Assembly: GCA_963827585.1 (NCBI GenBank)
Contig: CAWHCK010000047.1
Coordinates: 124,001-188,000 of the forward strand
Direction of reading: 5' to 3'
Source: VAZQ01 sp963827585
Lineage (GTDB): Bacteria > Pseudomonadota > Alphaproteobacteria > Rhizobiales > Xanthobacteraceae
DNA length: 64,000 nucleotides
Shown: piece by piece, positions 26,729 to 38,927 of the stretch
Layout of the letters: the number at the start of each line of letters is the position of its first letter
Numbering within the stretch: position 1 is the stretch's first letter
The notes under the pieces: model-generated
Seen by the model: only the letters and a program-made list of their open reading frames with translations
Databases searched by the model: none
Told to the model about the DNA's origin: nothing
Made by a program: the position numbers and the translations under genes

Positions 26729-27745
26729 ATGAGATCAGCCTGGACGTTGCGCGTGGCAATGGCAATCATGACCACCGTCATGGTCGCTTCCGAGTCCGAC
26801 GCCGAAACCGCGGCAAGCATCGAGTATAACGTGGTCGAGCGGCCGGCGGGCCTGCCGGCCGAATTCGCCGCACCGGCCGGCGTCAACCTCCGCTTTCTGG
26901 CGATCAAGACAATCGACGGCTTCCGCGTCGATGCCGCGCTTTGGCAACCGGACGGCAAGGCCGCGGACGCCACCACCCTCGTCGTCGGCGTGCATGGCAG
27001 CGGCGAAAATTTCGTGAAGCCGCCCATGGGGTTCATGAGCCGCGAGCTCGCCGCCAAGGGCTACGGCGTACTGGCGATCAACACTCGCCAGAACGGCGAG
27101 CGCGTCAACACCGACAATTTTCTGGAGGTGCGCCGCGACATCGAGGCGGCGGTCTACACCGCGCGCGCGCTCGGCTATCGCGCGCTCGTGCTCTATGGGC
27201 ACAGCCTCGGCAACATCCAGGTGCAGTACTACGCCGCCAACAATTGGGAGCCGGACATCAAGGCCGTGGTGATGACCGGCATGTTCGGCAACCTGCCGTG
27301 GAAGTCGCGCAATATGCTGGTGCAGAACGAAGAGAATTATCGCCAGCTGACCGACGCGGCGTTCAAGGCGCTGCGCGAGGGCAAGGCGGCGGACGTGCTG
27401 CCGGTGCGCATGTTCTGGATCACCGGCCAGCAGGTGCCGCTCACCGGTCAGCACTTCCTGAGCTATCGCCACGAGGCCACCAGCACGGCGGACGGAACCT
27501 ATTGGATCAGGCGCGTGCCGCGGCCGATCCTGATGGTGCGCGACGCCGGCGACGCCATCGTGCAGGCATTCGAGCCCTACATGCTGTTGTCGGCAGCCAC
27601 TTCTCCCGGCTCGTTGGTGCCGAGCGCCAAGCTGGTGGTGCTGCCGAATCCGAAGGGGCCGAGTCCGGCCGCGCATTCTTTCGTCGACAACCAGCAGACC
27701 CTGGTGGACACGGTCAGCGCCTGGCTGGCCGAGCAGCAGCTCTAG
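26729..27745 (+). CDS. Secreted alpha/beta hydrolase-fold protein
   Basis: The 338-residue product has an N-terminal signal peptide (RSAWTLRVAMAIMTTVMVAS, cleavage after ESDA). The fold is alpha/beta hydrolase: LVVGVHGSGENF carries the oxyanion turn, LVLYGHSLGNIQ carries the nucleophile serine in GHSLG, and a late DAGD/AHSF pair may give the acid and histidine. The start has GGGGAGG 5 to 11 bases upstream. Stop and next start (amidase) are 23 bases apart, suggesting co-transcription. It probably acts in the periplasm on an ester or amide. Confidence 0.78.
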   Translation: MRSAWTLRVAMAIMTTVMVASESDAETAASIEYNVVERPAGLPAEFAAPAGVNLRFLAIKTIDGFRVDAALWQPDGKAADATTLVVGVHGSGENFVKPPMGFMSRELAAKGYGVLAINTRQNGERVNTDNFLEVRRDIEAAVYTARALGYRALVLYGHSLGNIQVQYYAANNWEPDIKAVVMTGMFGNLPWKSRNMLVQNEENYRQLTDAAFKALREGKAADVLPVRMFWITGQQVPLTGQHFLSYRHEATSTADGTYWIRRVPRPILMVRDAGDAIVQAFEPYMLLSAATSPGSLVPSAKLVVLPNPKGPSPAAHSFVDNQQTLVDTVSAWLAEQQL

Positions 27746-27768
27746 CCCGACGTCATCGGTCGTACGCC

Positions 27769-29115
27769 ATGCAGTCGCTCTCCCAACTCAGGGCCGAACT
27801 CGCCCGCGGCGGCACAAGCCGCGCGCTGGTCGAGCAATGCCTGGCGCGGATCGCCGATCCAGCGGGCGAAGGGAGCCGGATTTTTCTCAAGGTGCATGCG
27901 GCCGATGCGCTGGCGGCAGCCGACCTCCATGACCGCCTGCGGGCGCGCGGCGCCGCGCCGTCGCCGTTTGCCGGCATCCCGGTCTCGATCAAGGACCTGT
28001 TCGACATCGCCGGCGACGTGACCACGGCCGGCTCGGTCGCGCTGCGCGATCGACCCCCGGCCGGGCAGGATGCGCCGGCCGTGGCGCGGCTGCGCTCGGC
28101 CGGATTCATACCGATCGGGCGCAGCAGCATGACCGAGTTCGCCTTCTCCGGGCTCGGGATCAATCCGCATTACGGCACCCCGCTCAACCCCTTCGAGCGC
28201 AAGGCCGCGCGCATCCCCGGCGGCTCGTCGTCGGGTGCCGCGGTATCCGTCACCGACGGCATGGCGTTCGCCGGGCTGGGCACCGACACCGGCGGCTCGT
28301 GCCGGATTCCGGCGGCGTTGTGCGGCATCGTCGGGTTCAAGCCGACCGCCCATCGCGTTCCGACGGCGGGGGCGTTCCCGCTCTCCACCTCGCTCGATTC
28401 GATCGGACCGCTGGCGGCGACGGTCGCATGCTGCGCCGTGCTCGACGCCGTGCTCGCCGGCGAGCCGGTGGTGGATCTTCCTGCCTTTCCGCTCGAGGCG
28501 CTGCGACTGGCGGTGCCGCAGACCACGGTCCTGGACGAGGTCGAGCCTGCGGTGGCGCGGGCGCTCGAGGCCGCGCTCGCGGCGCTGCGAAAAGCGGGCG
28601 CGCGGATCGTCGACATTCCGCTACGCGAGTTCTTGGACCTGCGGCAGATCAATGCCAAGGGCGGCCTGGCGGCGGCGGAGGCTTACGCGCTCCACCGGCC
28701 GCTGATCGCCAAAGCCGAGAAGATGTATGACCCGCGCGTGCTCAGCCGCATCTTGCGCGGCAAGGAGCAGGATGCCGCCGACTACATCGACATCGTCAAG
28801 GCGCGGGCGGATTTCATACGTCGAGTGGCCGTCGTCACCGCCCCCTACGACGCCCTGGTGATGCCGACCGTCCCCGTGACCGCGCCGCGGGTCGCCGATC
28901 TCGCATCGGACGACGCCTACCGCCACACCAATCTGCTGGTCCTGCGCAATCCCTCGATCGCGAATGTGCTCGACCGCTGCGCGATCTCGATCCCGTGCCA
29001 CCGCGCGGGCGATGCACCGGCCGGTCTCATGCTGATCGGCGAGCACGCCGCCGACCGCCGCCTGCTGTCGATCGCGGCCGCCATCGAAACGCTGGTGTCG
29101 CCGAGCTTCGCCTAG
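27769..29115 (+). CDS. Amidase (amidase signature family)
   Basis: The 448-residue intact product has FAGIPVSIKDLFDIAGD (catalytic lysine), RIPGGSSSGAAVSV, and GTDTGGSCRIPAALCGIVGF containing the cis-serine and nucleophile serine of the Ser-Ser-Lys triad. It hydrolyses amides in the cytoplasm. It follows the secreted hydrolase closely and precedes the cox cluster by 137 bases. It is a distant paralog of the amidase at 24077, which has a different signature (GSTIRPASYCG). Confidence 0.9.
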   Translation: MQSLSQLRAELARGGTSRALVEQCLARIADPAGEGSRIFLKVHAADALAAADLHDRLRARGAAPSPFAGIPVSIKDLFDIAGDVTTAGSVALRDRPPAGQDAPAVARLRSAGFIPIGRSSMTEFAFSGLGINPHYGTPLNPFERKAARIPGGSSSGAAVSVTDGMAFAGLGTDTGGSCRIPAALCGIVGFKPTAHRVPTAGAFPLSTSLDSIGPLAATVACCAVLDAVLAGEPVVDLPAFPLEALRLAVPQTTVLDEVEPAVARALEAALAALRKAGARIVDIPLREFLDLRQINAKGGLAAAEAYALHRPLIAKAEKMYDPRVLSRILRGKEQDAADYIDIVKARADFIRRVAVVTAPYDALVMPTVPVTAPRVADLASDDAYRHTNLLVLRNPSIANVLDRCAISIPCHRAGDAPAGLMLIGEHAADRRLLSIAAAIETLVSPSFA

Positions 29116-29252
29116 CGGAAAGGCAGGCAGTGCATGTGGCCGCAGCCGGCTCATGATGCTGGTCGAGATTCCACTTTCGATCTATACTAATTAGCAAAAG
29201 ACATAAGTAGGCGCCTGCCCGCGACGAAGGCGGGCGCCGGGAGGACGCCCCC

Positions 29253-30122
29253 GTGATCCCTGGTTCCTTCGAATATCACTGCCCGAAGTCCCTGCGCGAA
29301 GCCGTGGCGCTCCTCGCCGACCTGGGCGAGGAGGCAAGGCCGCTCGGCGGCGGGCATAGTCTCATCCCGATGATGAAGCTGCGGCTGGCGACGCCACAGC
29401 ATCTCGTCGACCTCGCCGGCATCAGCGACCTCAAGGGCATCCGTGCCGAGGGCGGCGACATCGTCATCGGTGCGATGACGACGCAGCATGACATCGTCGG
29501 CTCCGACCTGCTCGCCGCGCAGGTTCCGATCTTGCGCGAAACCGCGCTGCTGGTCGCCGACCCGCAGGTGCGATACGTCGGCACGCTTGGCGGCAATGTC
29601 GCGAACGGCGATCCCGGCAACGACATGCCCGCCGTCATGCTGTGCCTTGACGCCACCTATCACGCCGCCGGCAAGGCGGGCGAGCGCCGGATCCCGGCGC
29701 GGCAGTTCTATCAGGGCGCCTACGTCACCGCGCTCGAGCCCGGCGAAATCCTCACCGCAGTCCGCATTCCGGTTCCACCGTCCGGCCATGGCGCCGCCTA
29801 CGAGAAGCTCAAGCGCAAGGTCGGCGACTACGCGACCGCGGCTGCCGCCGTGGTCCTCACCATGCGTGCAGGCAATGTCGCGACCTGCTCGATCGGCCTG
29901 ACCAACGTCGCCGACACTCCGCTGTGGGCCGAGGAGGCCGCGAACATTCTCGTCGGCTCGTCGCTCGATCCCGCGACCATCAAGCGAGCGGTCGCCGCCG
30001 CGGAAGCGATCACCTCGCCCGCTTCCGATACCCGCGGACCGGTCGAGTATCGCACCAAGATGGCCGGCGTGATGCTCGCGCGCGCGCTTGCCCGCGCCCA
30101 ACAGGGCGCGCGCAGCGCCTGA
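29253..30122 (+). CDS. coxM: Aerobic CO dehydrogenase, FAD (medium) subunit CoxM
   Basis: The 289-residue product uses a GTG start with a GGGAGG site upstream. The FAD motifs are LGGGHSLIPMMKLRLATP (about residues 31-48) and YVGTLGGNVANGDPGNDMP (about 107-125), both close to characterised CoxM. It heads a coxM-S-L-D-E cluster, the order of the Oligotropha enzyme genes. It transfers electrons from the iron-sulfur subunit towards quinones during CO oxidation at the inner face of the membrane. The preceding 137-base gap has an AT-rich stretch (TATACTAATTAGCAAAAG near 29183) that may hold the promoter. Confidence 0.92.
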   Translation: MIPGSFEYHCPKSLREAVALLADLGEEARPLGGGHSLIPMMKLRLATPQHLVDLAGISDLKGIRAEGGDIVIGAMTTQHDIVGSDLLAAQVPILRETALLVADPQVRYVGTLGGNVANGDPGNDMPAVMLCLDATYHAAGKAGERRIPARQFYQGAYVTALEPGEILTAVRIPVPPSGHGAAYEKLKRKVGDYATAAAAVVLTMRAGNVATCSIGLTNVADTPLWAEEAANILVGSSLDPATIKRAVAAAEAITSPASDTRGPVEYRTKMAGVMLARALARAQQGARSA

Positions 30123-30139
30123 GCCTGCGGAGGGATACG

Positions 30140-30636
30140 ATGCCCAAGATTGAGATTTCCATGACGGTGAACGGCAAGGCGGTCGATGCGCTGGTCGAGC
30201 CGCGCATGCTGCTGATCCATTTCCTGCGCGAGCAGCTCAACCTCACGGGCGCGCATATCGGCTGCGATACCACGCACTGCGGCGCCTGCACGGTCGATCT
30301 CGACGGCAAGTCGGTGAAGTCATGCACCATGTTCGCGGTGCAGGCGAATGGTGCCGACATCCGAACCATCGAAGGCATGGCCGCGGCCGACGGCACTTTG
30401 CATGCGCTGCAGGAGGGCTTTCGCGAAATGCACGGCCTGCAATGCGGGTTCTGCACGCCGGGAATGATCATGCGCGCCTATCGGCTGCTGCAGGAGAACG
30501 GCAGTCCGACCGAGGACGAAATCCGCTTCGGCATTTCCGGCAACCTCTGCCGTTGCACCGGTTACCAGAACATCGTCAAGGCCATTCAATACGCCGCCGC
30601 CAAGCTCAAGGGCGTGGCTTTCCAGGAGGCCGCAGA

Positions 30637-30640
<4 letters not shown>
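30140..30640 (+). CDS. coxS: Aerobic CO dehydrogenase, 2Fe-2S (small) subunit CoxS
   Basis: The 166-residue product starts after a GGAGGG site. Cysteines 42, 47, 50 and 62 (GCDTTHCGACTV...KSC) form one cluster, and 102, 105, 137 and 139 (LQCGFCTPGM, NLCRCTGYQ) form the other. As I recall, this matches the numbering in the structurally known Oligotropha CoxS. The GCDTTHCGAC form is typical of form I CO dehydrogenase. Its stop overlaps the coxL start (ATGA). Confidence 0.95.
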
Positions 30641-33051
<2,411 letters not shown>

Positions 33052-33068
33052 CAAGCTAGAGCTAACTT

Positions 33069-33233
33069 AAGGTTCCCTCGATTGTCATCGTCCGCGAACG
33101 CGGACGATCCAGTCACCCCTGGACTTGACTGAAGGTACGCTTCGGCCGCGATCGCCCCTCCACGGGCTACTGGATGACCCGCCTCGCGGGCATGACAACG
33201 GAGCAGAGCTCGCGGGTGCGACCGCGTGCGCAG
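33069..33233. repeat. Interspersed palindromic repeat, copy A
   Basis: This element of about 165 bases in the coxL-coxD gap contains GTCATCGTCCGCG...CGCGGACGATCCAGT near its left end and ACTGGATGACCC...GGGCATGACAACGGAG at its right. A second copy with the same order of blocks lies at 38928-39080. It interrupts the cox cluster and could affect coupling of coxD to coxL. Confidence 0.8.
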
Positions 33234-33253
33234 CTTGCGCTAGACTAGCGCCG

Positions 33254-34180
33254 ATGGACTTTCCGCGGGGCGCGCCTACATCACCCATGACACCCATGAT
33301 GACGTCGAGCCGCGAGCAGATTTCCGACCGCCTTGCCGCCGTCGGCTATGTCGCCGATCGCGACATCGCGACGGCGCTGTGGCTGATGGAATATCTCAAG
33401 CGGCCGCTCCTCCTCGAGGGCGAGGCGGGCGTCGGCAAGACCGAAGTGGCCAAGGCGCTCGCCGCCGTGCACGATGCAGAGCTGATCCGCTTGCAGTGCT
33501 ACGAGGGGCTCGATCAGAACGTCGCGCTCTACGAGTGGAACTATCAGCGGCAGCTCCTTGCCATCAAGGCGCGCGAAGCCTCCGGCGAAAGCGCCGACGC
33601 CATCGAGGACCATATCTTCTCGGAAAAGTATCTGCTCGAGCGCCCGCTGCTGGCTGCGATCCGGCGGACCTCGCCGCCCGTGCTGCTGGTCGATGAAGTC
33701 GATCGCGCGGACGAGGAGTTCGAGGCATTCCTGCTCGAGCTGCTTTCGGACTTCCAGGTCAGCGTTCCCGAGCTCGGCACCATCAAGGCGGTCGCGATCC
33801 CCCGCGTCGTGCTGACCTCGAACGGCACGCGCGAGCTCTCGGACGCGCTGCGCCGGCGCTGCCTTTATCACTACGTCGATTTTCCCGAGATCGATCGCGA
33901 GGCGAAGATCATCCTCACGCGCTTGCCGCACGTTGATGCGGCGCTGGCGCTGCAGATCGCGCGCATGGTGGCCGCCGTGCGCAAGGAAGACCTGCGCAAA
34001 GTCCCGGGCGTTGCGGAGACGCTCGACTGGGCGGCCACCCTTGCCGGCCTCGAGGTCCATGACCTGCGGCAGGAGCCGGAGGCCGTGCACGAGACCATGA
34101 TCTGCCTGATCAAGACTCACGAAGATCGCGCGCGGCTCACCCGCGAGGTGGCGGAGCGGCTTCTGAGCAAGGTGGCCTGA
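33254..34180 (+). CDS. coxD: CoxD-type AAA+ ATPase (MoxR family), CO dehydrogenase maturation
   Basis: This MoxR-type ATPase has Walker A GEAGVGKTE, Walker B LLVDEVDR, and the CoxD-like segments LIRLQCYEGLD and YEWNYQRQLLAIKA. CoxD is known to be needed for assembly of the Mo-Cu cluster of CO dehydrogenase. The start is uncertain: ATGs at 33254, 33287, 33296 and 33299 are in frame and none has a clear ribosome site. The family-like sequence begins after 33299. It ends 6 bases before coxE. Confidence 0.9.
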   Translation: MDFPRGAPTSPMTPMMTSSREQISDRLAAVGYVADRDIATALWLMEYLKRPLLLEGEAGVGKTEVAKALAAVHDAELIRLQCYEGLDQNVALYEWNYQRQLLAIKAREASGESADAIEDHIFSEKYLLERPLLAAIRRTSPPVLLVDEVDRADEEFEAFLLELLSDFQVSVPELGTIKAVAIPRVVLTSNGTRELSDALRRRCLYHYVDFPEIDREAKIILTRLPHVDAALALQIARMVAAVRKEDLRKVPGVAETLDWAATLAGLEVHDLRQEPEAVHETMICLIKTHEDRARLTREVAERLLSKVA

Positions 34181-34186
34181 AGGAGC

Positions 34187-35389
34187 ATGTCCGCCGCCGC
34201 GGCGAGCACGGGCCTCGAGGACATCGGCGCTCCCACGCGCCGGCGGCTGGCGGGCTTTGCGCGTACGCTGCGCGGCAATGGCTTCAAGGTCGGCCTCGCC
34301 GAGACCCGCGACGCCCTTGCCGTTCTCCTCTCGCCGGCTGCCGCCCGGCGGTCCTCGCTCAAGCCGGCGTTGCGCTCGCTGTTCGCGGCCACGCGCTCGG
34401 ATTGGGAGCGCTTCGACGAGATTTTCGACGCCTATTGGAGCGGCCGCGGCATGCGCCGGACGCAGGTGTCGAGCGCCGCGCCGTCCGCCGGCGCCGCCCC
34501 GTTGCGGCGTCTCGGGGAGACCGCGTCGCAGCCGCCTGCGGATCTTGCCGATCATCTTGCCGATCACGTCGAGCGCCGCGCCGCAGCCGACGGCGACGCT
34601 GGCTCAGGCGGACGGCGCGCAGGCGCCTCGCGTGCCGAGAATCTGGCCGCCGCGGACATTCGCCACGTCGTCGATCCGGACGAGATCGCCAAGGTGCATG
34701 CGCTGGCGGCGCGCCTGGCGCGGACCATGCGGGCACGGCTCCTTCGTCGCGAGCAGGCGCGCCGGCGCGGACGACGGCTCGACATTCGCCGCACCATCCA
34801 TCGCAACGTCTCCAAAGGCGGAACGCCGGTCGACCTCGTTTGGCGCCGCCGCAAGGTGAAGCCCTTGCGGCTCGTGGTCCTGCTCGACACGTCGGGCTCG
34901 ATGAACCTCTACACCGCGTTCTTCGTGCGCTTCCTGCACGGCGTCGTCGATTCATTCCGCGAGGCCGAAGCGTTCGTCTTTCACACGCGGCTTGCCCATG
35001 TATCGCCGTCGCTGCGCGATCGCGACGTCGCGCGCGCGGTCGATCGGCTGGGACTCATGGCGCAGGGCATCGGCGGCGGCACGCGCATCGGCGAAAGCCT
35101 GGCAACGTTCAATCGTTGGCATGCGCGACGCGTGATCAATTCGCGCACGGCCATCATGATCGTGTCCGACGGCTACGATACCGGCGATCCCGAGCTGCTG
35201 GGAGCGCAGATGCGGCGCCTGCGGCAACGGTGCCGGCGGATCATCTGGCTCAATCCGTTGCTCGGCTGGAAAAGCTTCAGCCCCGCCGCGCGCGGCATGC
35301 AGGCCGCGCTGCCCCATATCGATCTGTTCGCGCCCGCGCACAATCTCGAGAGCCTTGCGGCGCTCGAGCCTTATCTCGCGAAGATCTGA
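34187..35389 (+). CDS. coxE: CoxE-type von Willebrand factor A domain protein
   Basis: The 400-residue product has a C-terminal VWA domain with the MIDAS motif DTSGSM (about residue 231), the later GGGTRIGESL threonine region and IVSDGYDTGD. The N-terminal half is arginine/alanine-rich helical. It is the usual partner of CoxD, a MoxR ATPase plus VWA pair acting in metal insertion into CO dehydrogenase. Start at 34187 follows AAGGAGC. No coxF (XdhC-like) gene follows; the cluster stops here. Confidence 0.92.
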   Translation: MSAAAASTGLEDIGAPTRRRLAGFARTLRGNGFKVGLAETRDALAVLLSPAAARRSSLKPALRSLFAATRSDWERFDEIFDAYWSGRGMRRTQVSSAAPSAGAAPLRRLGETASQPPADLADHLADHVERRAAADGDAGSGGRRAGASRAENLAAADIRHVVDPDEIAKVHALAARLARTMRARLLRREQARRRGRRLDIRRTIHRNVSKGGTPVDLVWRRRKVKPLRLVVLLDTSGSMNLYTAFFVRFLHGVVDSFREAEAFVFHTRLAHVSPSLRDRDVARAVDRLGLMAQGIGGGTRIGESLATFNRWHARRVINSRTAIMIVSDGYDTGDPELLGAQMRRLRQRCRRIIWLNPLLGWKSFSPAARGMQAALPHIDLFAPAHNLESLAALEPYLAKI

Positions 35390-35441
35390 CCATTGGGCAT
35401 CAGTGGCGATGATACAAGCCACAGGCGCGGCGGCGGCCATC

Positions 35442-35594
35442 GTGCCCTCTCCCCTTGCGGGAGAGGGCTCAACGGTCGCGAAACGAGTCGAATAGGGTGA
35501 GGGGTGTTTCGGAAAGAATCTCTGTGCGGTACCCCTCACCCTTTCGTCTTCGTTGCACCACCTTTGAGCCCTCTCCCGCAAGGGGAGAGGGCAC
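35442..35594. repeat. Palindromic intergenic repeat (CCCTCTCCCC family)
   Basis: The arm GTGCCCTCTCCCCTTGCGGG and following bases (35442-35470) is mirrored by CCCGCAAGGGGAGAGGGCAC and preceding bases (35566-35594). Inner pairs GGTGAGGGGT / ACCCCTCACC strengthen the symmetry. It occupies half of the 312-base gap after coxE and is a likely transcript end for the cox cluster. Nothing else was recognised in this gap. Confidence 0.8.
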
Positions 35595-35701
35595 GAGAGG
35601 CGCGGACCGGAATCGTTGCTGGATTGGATGCAGGACGCCGCCGCATCGGCGTGTCAAGAATTCGCTACACTAGGGATGCGGGAACCGGCGAGGGGTGGAC
35701 G

Positions 35702-36867
35702 ATGGATTTCTCGTTGAGCGCGGAGCAGCAGCAGATCCGGGACGAGATCTGCAAGCTCTGCGCCCAATTCGATGACGCCTATTGGCTGGAGAAGGATCGC
35801 AGCGGCGAATTCCCGCGCGAGCTGCATGCCGCCCTGGCCGCCGGGGGCTGGCTCGGAATCGCGATGCCGGAGCAATACGGCGGCGCCGGGCTGGGCATCA
35901 CCGAGGCGGCGATCATGATGCAGGCGATCGCCGAATCCGGAGCGGCCATGTCCGGGGCATCGGCGGTTCACATGAACATCTTCGGCCTTCAGCCGGTGGT
36001 CGTGTTCGGGACCGACGATCAGAAGCGCCGCATGCTGCCGCCGTTGATCGCCGGCAAGGACCAGGCGTGCTTCGCGGTGACCGAGCCCGACGCCGGCCTC
36101 GATACCACGGCCATCAAGGTGCGGGCCGAGCGCCGCGGCGATCACTACGTCCTGTCCGGCCAGAAAATCTGGATTTCCACGGCGCAGGTGGCGAACAAGG
36201 TCCTCATCCTGGCGCGCACCACGCCGCTCGCCGAGGTCAAGCGCAAGACCGAAGGGCTCAGCCTCTTCTACACCGACCTCGACCGTAACCATGTCGCGGT
36301 CCGCGTCATCGAGAAGATGGGCCGCCATGCCGTCGACTCGAACGAGATGTTCTTCGACGGCATGGGGGTCCCGGCGGCCGATCGAATCGGACCCGAGGGG
36401 GAGGCTTTCGCTCGATCCTGCACGGCATGAATCCGGAGCGCATTCTGATCGCCGCGGAGGCGGTCGGCATCGGCCGGGTGGCGCTGCAAAGGGCCGCCGC
36501 CTACGCCCGCGAGCGTGTGGTGTTTCGCCGCCCGATCGGCCAGAACCAGGGCATCGCGCATCCGCTGGCGCATTGCTGGATGAACCTGGAAGCGGCGAAC
36601 CTGATGGTGATGAAGGCGGCCAGCCTCTACGATCGCGGTGAGGATTGCGGCGCCGAGGCCAATGCCGCCAAGTATCTCGCCGCCGAGGCGGCTTTTCAGG
36701 CCTGCGAGACCGCGGTCCTGACCCATGGCGGCATGGGCTATTCGAAGGAATTCCACGTCGAGCGCTACCTGCGCGAGGTCATGATCCCGCGGATCGCGCC
36801 GATTACGCCACACATGATCCTCAATTTCATTGCAGAGAAGGTCCTGGGGCTGCCGAAATCCTATTAG
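35702..36867 (+). CDS. Acyl-CoA dehydrogenase, one-base frameshift
   Basis: The first frame (MDFSLSAEQQQIRDEI, CFAVTEPDAGLDTT, GQKIWISTAQVAN) and the second frame (ERVVFRRPIGQNQGIAHPLA, HGGMGYSKEFHVERYLRE) are the two halves of one flavin acyl-CoA dehydrogenase of 388 residues. They part at GAGGCTTTCGC (36401-36411), where one added G restores GEGFRSILHGMNPER. It would oxidise an acyl-CoA to the enoyl-CoA, using FAD and electron-transfer flavoprotein. In the common family pattern the catalytic glutamate lies around YLRE. It follows the cox cluster after a repeat and is probably separate in function. Confidence 0.87.
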
Positions 36868-36900
36868 GGGCCTACTGGGGACTAGGGCGATCGGGGCTTG

Positions 36901-37812
36901 ATGAGGCTTTTCCAGCGCAGGGGAATGGGTCCGCTTCTTCTGGCGGTCGCGGCCGTGCTGTACGGCGGCGCGCTGCCATGCGCCTGGGCGCAGTCCGCCG
37001 TCAGCGCCGTAAAGAAGTCGCAAACTCCGGTGTGCGACCGGGCCGCCTTTCGCGTGATCGTGGATGTCGGGCATACCGAGGCCTCGCCCGGCGCCAAGAG
37101 CGCGCGGGGCTTCGGCGAGTTCGATTTCAATCTTGGGCTGGCGACGGTCATCGAGCGGAGCCTGCTCGAAGCCGGGTTCAACAGGACCGTTCTTCTGATC
37201 ACCGAGGGGCCGACCAGGAAGGGTCTGGCTGAGCGCGTGACGCGGGCGAACGGCCTGTCTCCCGATCTCTTCCTGTCGATCCATCACGACTCGGTGCCGG
37301 ACTCCTTCCTGGGGGTCTGGGAATACGAGGGCGAGAAGCACGGCTACAGCGACCGCTTCAAGGGCCACTCGCTGTTCATCTCCAGCGACAACGCCGATTT
37401 CCAAGGCAGCCTTGTGTTCGGCCGCATGCTCGGCAGTCAGCTCAAGGCGCGTGGACTGCAATACACGCCGCACTACACGGAAAAATTCATGGGCCGCCGG
37501 CAGCGCGTGCTGGTGGATGCCGAGGCGGGCGTCTACCGCTACGACCAGCTCATCGTGCTCAAGAACACGGACATGCCTGCCGTCCTGCTCGAAGCCGGCT
37601 CGATCATCAATCGGGCGGAGGAGCTGGTGATGGCCTCGCCGGAGCGCCAGGCCCTCATCAGCGCGGCCGTCACCGATGCCGTCGATGGATTCTGCGCTAT
37701 GCGCCGGCCGCTCGTTCCCGAGCGCGTCGCGCGTCCGCCCGCCGGCGCGTCCAAGCCGGCACTCGCACCCAGCGCCGCGGCGCAGCCCGCGAACCCTGCC
37801 AATCCGCGGTGA
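36901..37812 (+). CDS. Secreted N-acetylmuramoyl-L-alanine amidase (Amidase_3)
   Basis: The 303-residue product has a signal peptide (GPLLLAVAAVLYGGALPCAWA) and a zinc amidase domain: VIVDVGHTEASPG (first His), FNLGLATVIERSLLEAGF (Glu of EFDFN nearby), DLFLSIHHDS (second His) and AVLLEAGSIINRAEE (catalytic Glu). It cuts the peptide from muramic acid in the periplasm. A proline/alanine tail ends the protein. The ATG at 36901 is preferred to the TTG at 36898. Confidence 0.88.
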   Translation: MRLFQRRGMGPLLLAVAAVLYGGALPCAWAQSAVSAVKKSQTPVCDRAAFRVIVDVGHTEASPGAKSARGFGEFDFNLGLATVIERSLLEAGFNRTVLLITEGPTRKGLAERVTRANGLSPDLFLSIHHDSVPDSFLGVWEYEGEKHGYSDRFKGHSLFISSDNADFQGSLVFGRMLGSQLKARGLQYTPHYTEKFMGRRQRVLVDAEAGVYRYDQLIVLKNTDMPAVLLEAGSIINRAEELVMASPERQALISAAVTDAVDGFCAMRRPLVPERVARPPAGASKPALAPSAAAQPANPANPR

Positions 37813-37913
37813 TGCGTTAGCCGCGCATGCGCGCGCGTTCGTGCGCTCGCGGTTCACCTATGTCATTCTCTTATGTCATTCTCTTGGCCCACAACGCAGC
37901 GCTGGAGCGTGCC

Positions 37914-38918
37914 ATGAGCATCCCCAAGACCGTCTACGACCCGCCGTTCAACGTCACGCGTGCCAGCCATTCGGTGCTCACCGTGAAGGATCTCTCGGTG
38001 AGCCGAAACTTCTATGTTGACCTCATCGGCTTCATCGTCAGCGACGAAGACAAGGACACGCTCTATCTCCGCGGCGTCGCGGAAGCCTGTCATCACAGCC
38101 TGGTGCTCAAGCGCGCCCGCGGCGAGCCGCAGGCCGAGCGCGTCGGCATGCGCGTGTTCACCGAGGAGGACCTGGAGAAGGCCAAGGTCTTTTTCGAGAA
38201 GGCCGGCTTGCCGGCGAAATGGGTCGAGGTGGCGCACCAGGGCCGCACCCTGCACGTCACCGACGCAAGCGGCGCTCCCATCGAGTTCTGCGCCACCATG
38301 GAGCTCAAGCCGCGCCTGGTCGTCGCGTTCGAGCATCATCGCGGGGCGGTGCCGCAGCGGCTCGATCATTTCCAGCTGCTGGTGCCCGACGTGCAGAAGG
38401 CGTGCGAATTCTGGATGAGCATGGGCTTCCGGCTGTCGGAATACATCTCTCCGGACGGGACCGAGGAGTTGCTGTTCGTCTTCCTGCAGCGCAAGGGCAA
38501 CCCCCACGACATCGTGTTCGCCCCCGGTGCCGGGCCCCGGCTCCATCACGCCGCCTTCGGCATTCCGGAATCCTATCACTTCTTCTATGTCTGCGATCTC
38601 GCCGCCGATATGGGCTTTGCCGCCAATATCGAGTTCGGGCCGGGCCGCCACGGTCCCGGCCACGCCCTCTTCGTCTACCTACGCGACCCCGACGGACACC
38701 GCATCGAGCTGTTCAACACCCACTATCAGGTGATGGACATCGAGAACGAGCCGATGCGCTGGGATGCGAGCCACGCCATGAAGCGGCGCTGGCAGCTGCC
38801 GGCCCGCCGGCAGTGGTTCCTCGAGGCGAGCCCGTTTGCCGGCGTCGCCCCGCGCGAGCCGGCCAAGAGGGGCGACCCGCTGAGCCTCGAGAAGTTCATC
38901 GCCGCCGGCATGCGGTGA
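37914..38918 (+). CDS. Type I extradiol (catechol-type) ring-cleavage dioxygenase
   Basis: The 334-residue product has two vicinal-oxygen-chelate domains. Predicted iron or manganese ligands are His152 (RLDHFQLL), His211 or His212 (RLHHAAFG) and Glu265 (HRIELF), close to 155, 214 and 267 recalled for homoprotocatechuate 2,3-dioxygenase. The length and the C-terminal lid also fit that subgroup. It would open a catechol-type ring meta to the hydroxyls. A GGAG site precedes 37914. The HpaB-like monooxygenase at 19840 could make such a catechol, but the two genes are 18 kb apart. Confidence 0.87.
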   Translation: MSIPKTVYDPPFNVTRASHSVLTVKDLSVSRNFYVDLIGFIVSDEDKDTLYLRGVAEACHHSLVLKRARGEPQAERVGMRVFTEEDLEKAKVFFEKAGLPAKWVEVAHQGRTLHVTDASGAPIEFCATMELKPRLVVAFEHHRGAVPQRLDHFQLLVPDVQKACEFWMSMGFRLSEYISPDGTEELLFVFLQRKGNPHDIVFAPGAGPRLHHAAFGIPESYHFFYVCDLAADMGFAANIEFGPGRHGPGHALFVYLRDPDGHRIELFNTHYQVMDIENEPMRWDASHAMKRRWQLPARRQWFLEASPFAGVAPREPAKRGDPLSLEKFIAAGMR

Positions 38919-38927
38919 AGGTTCCCT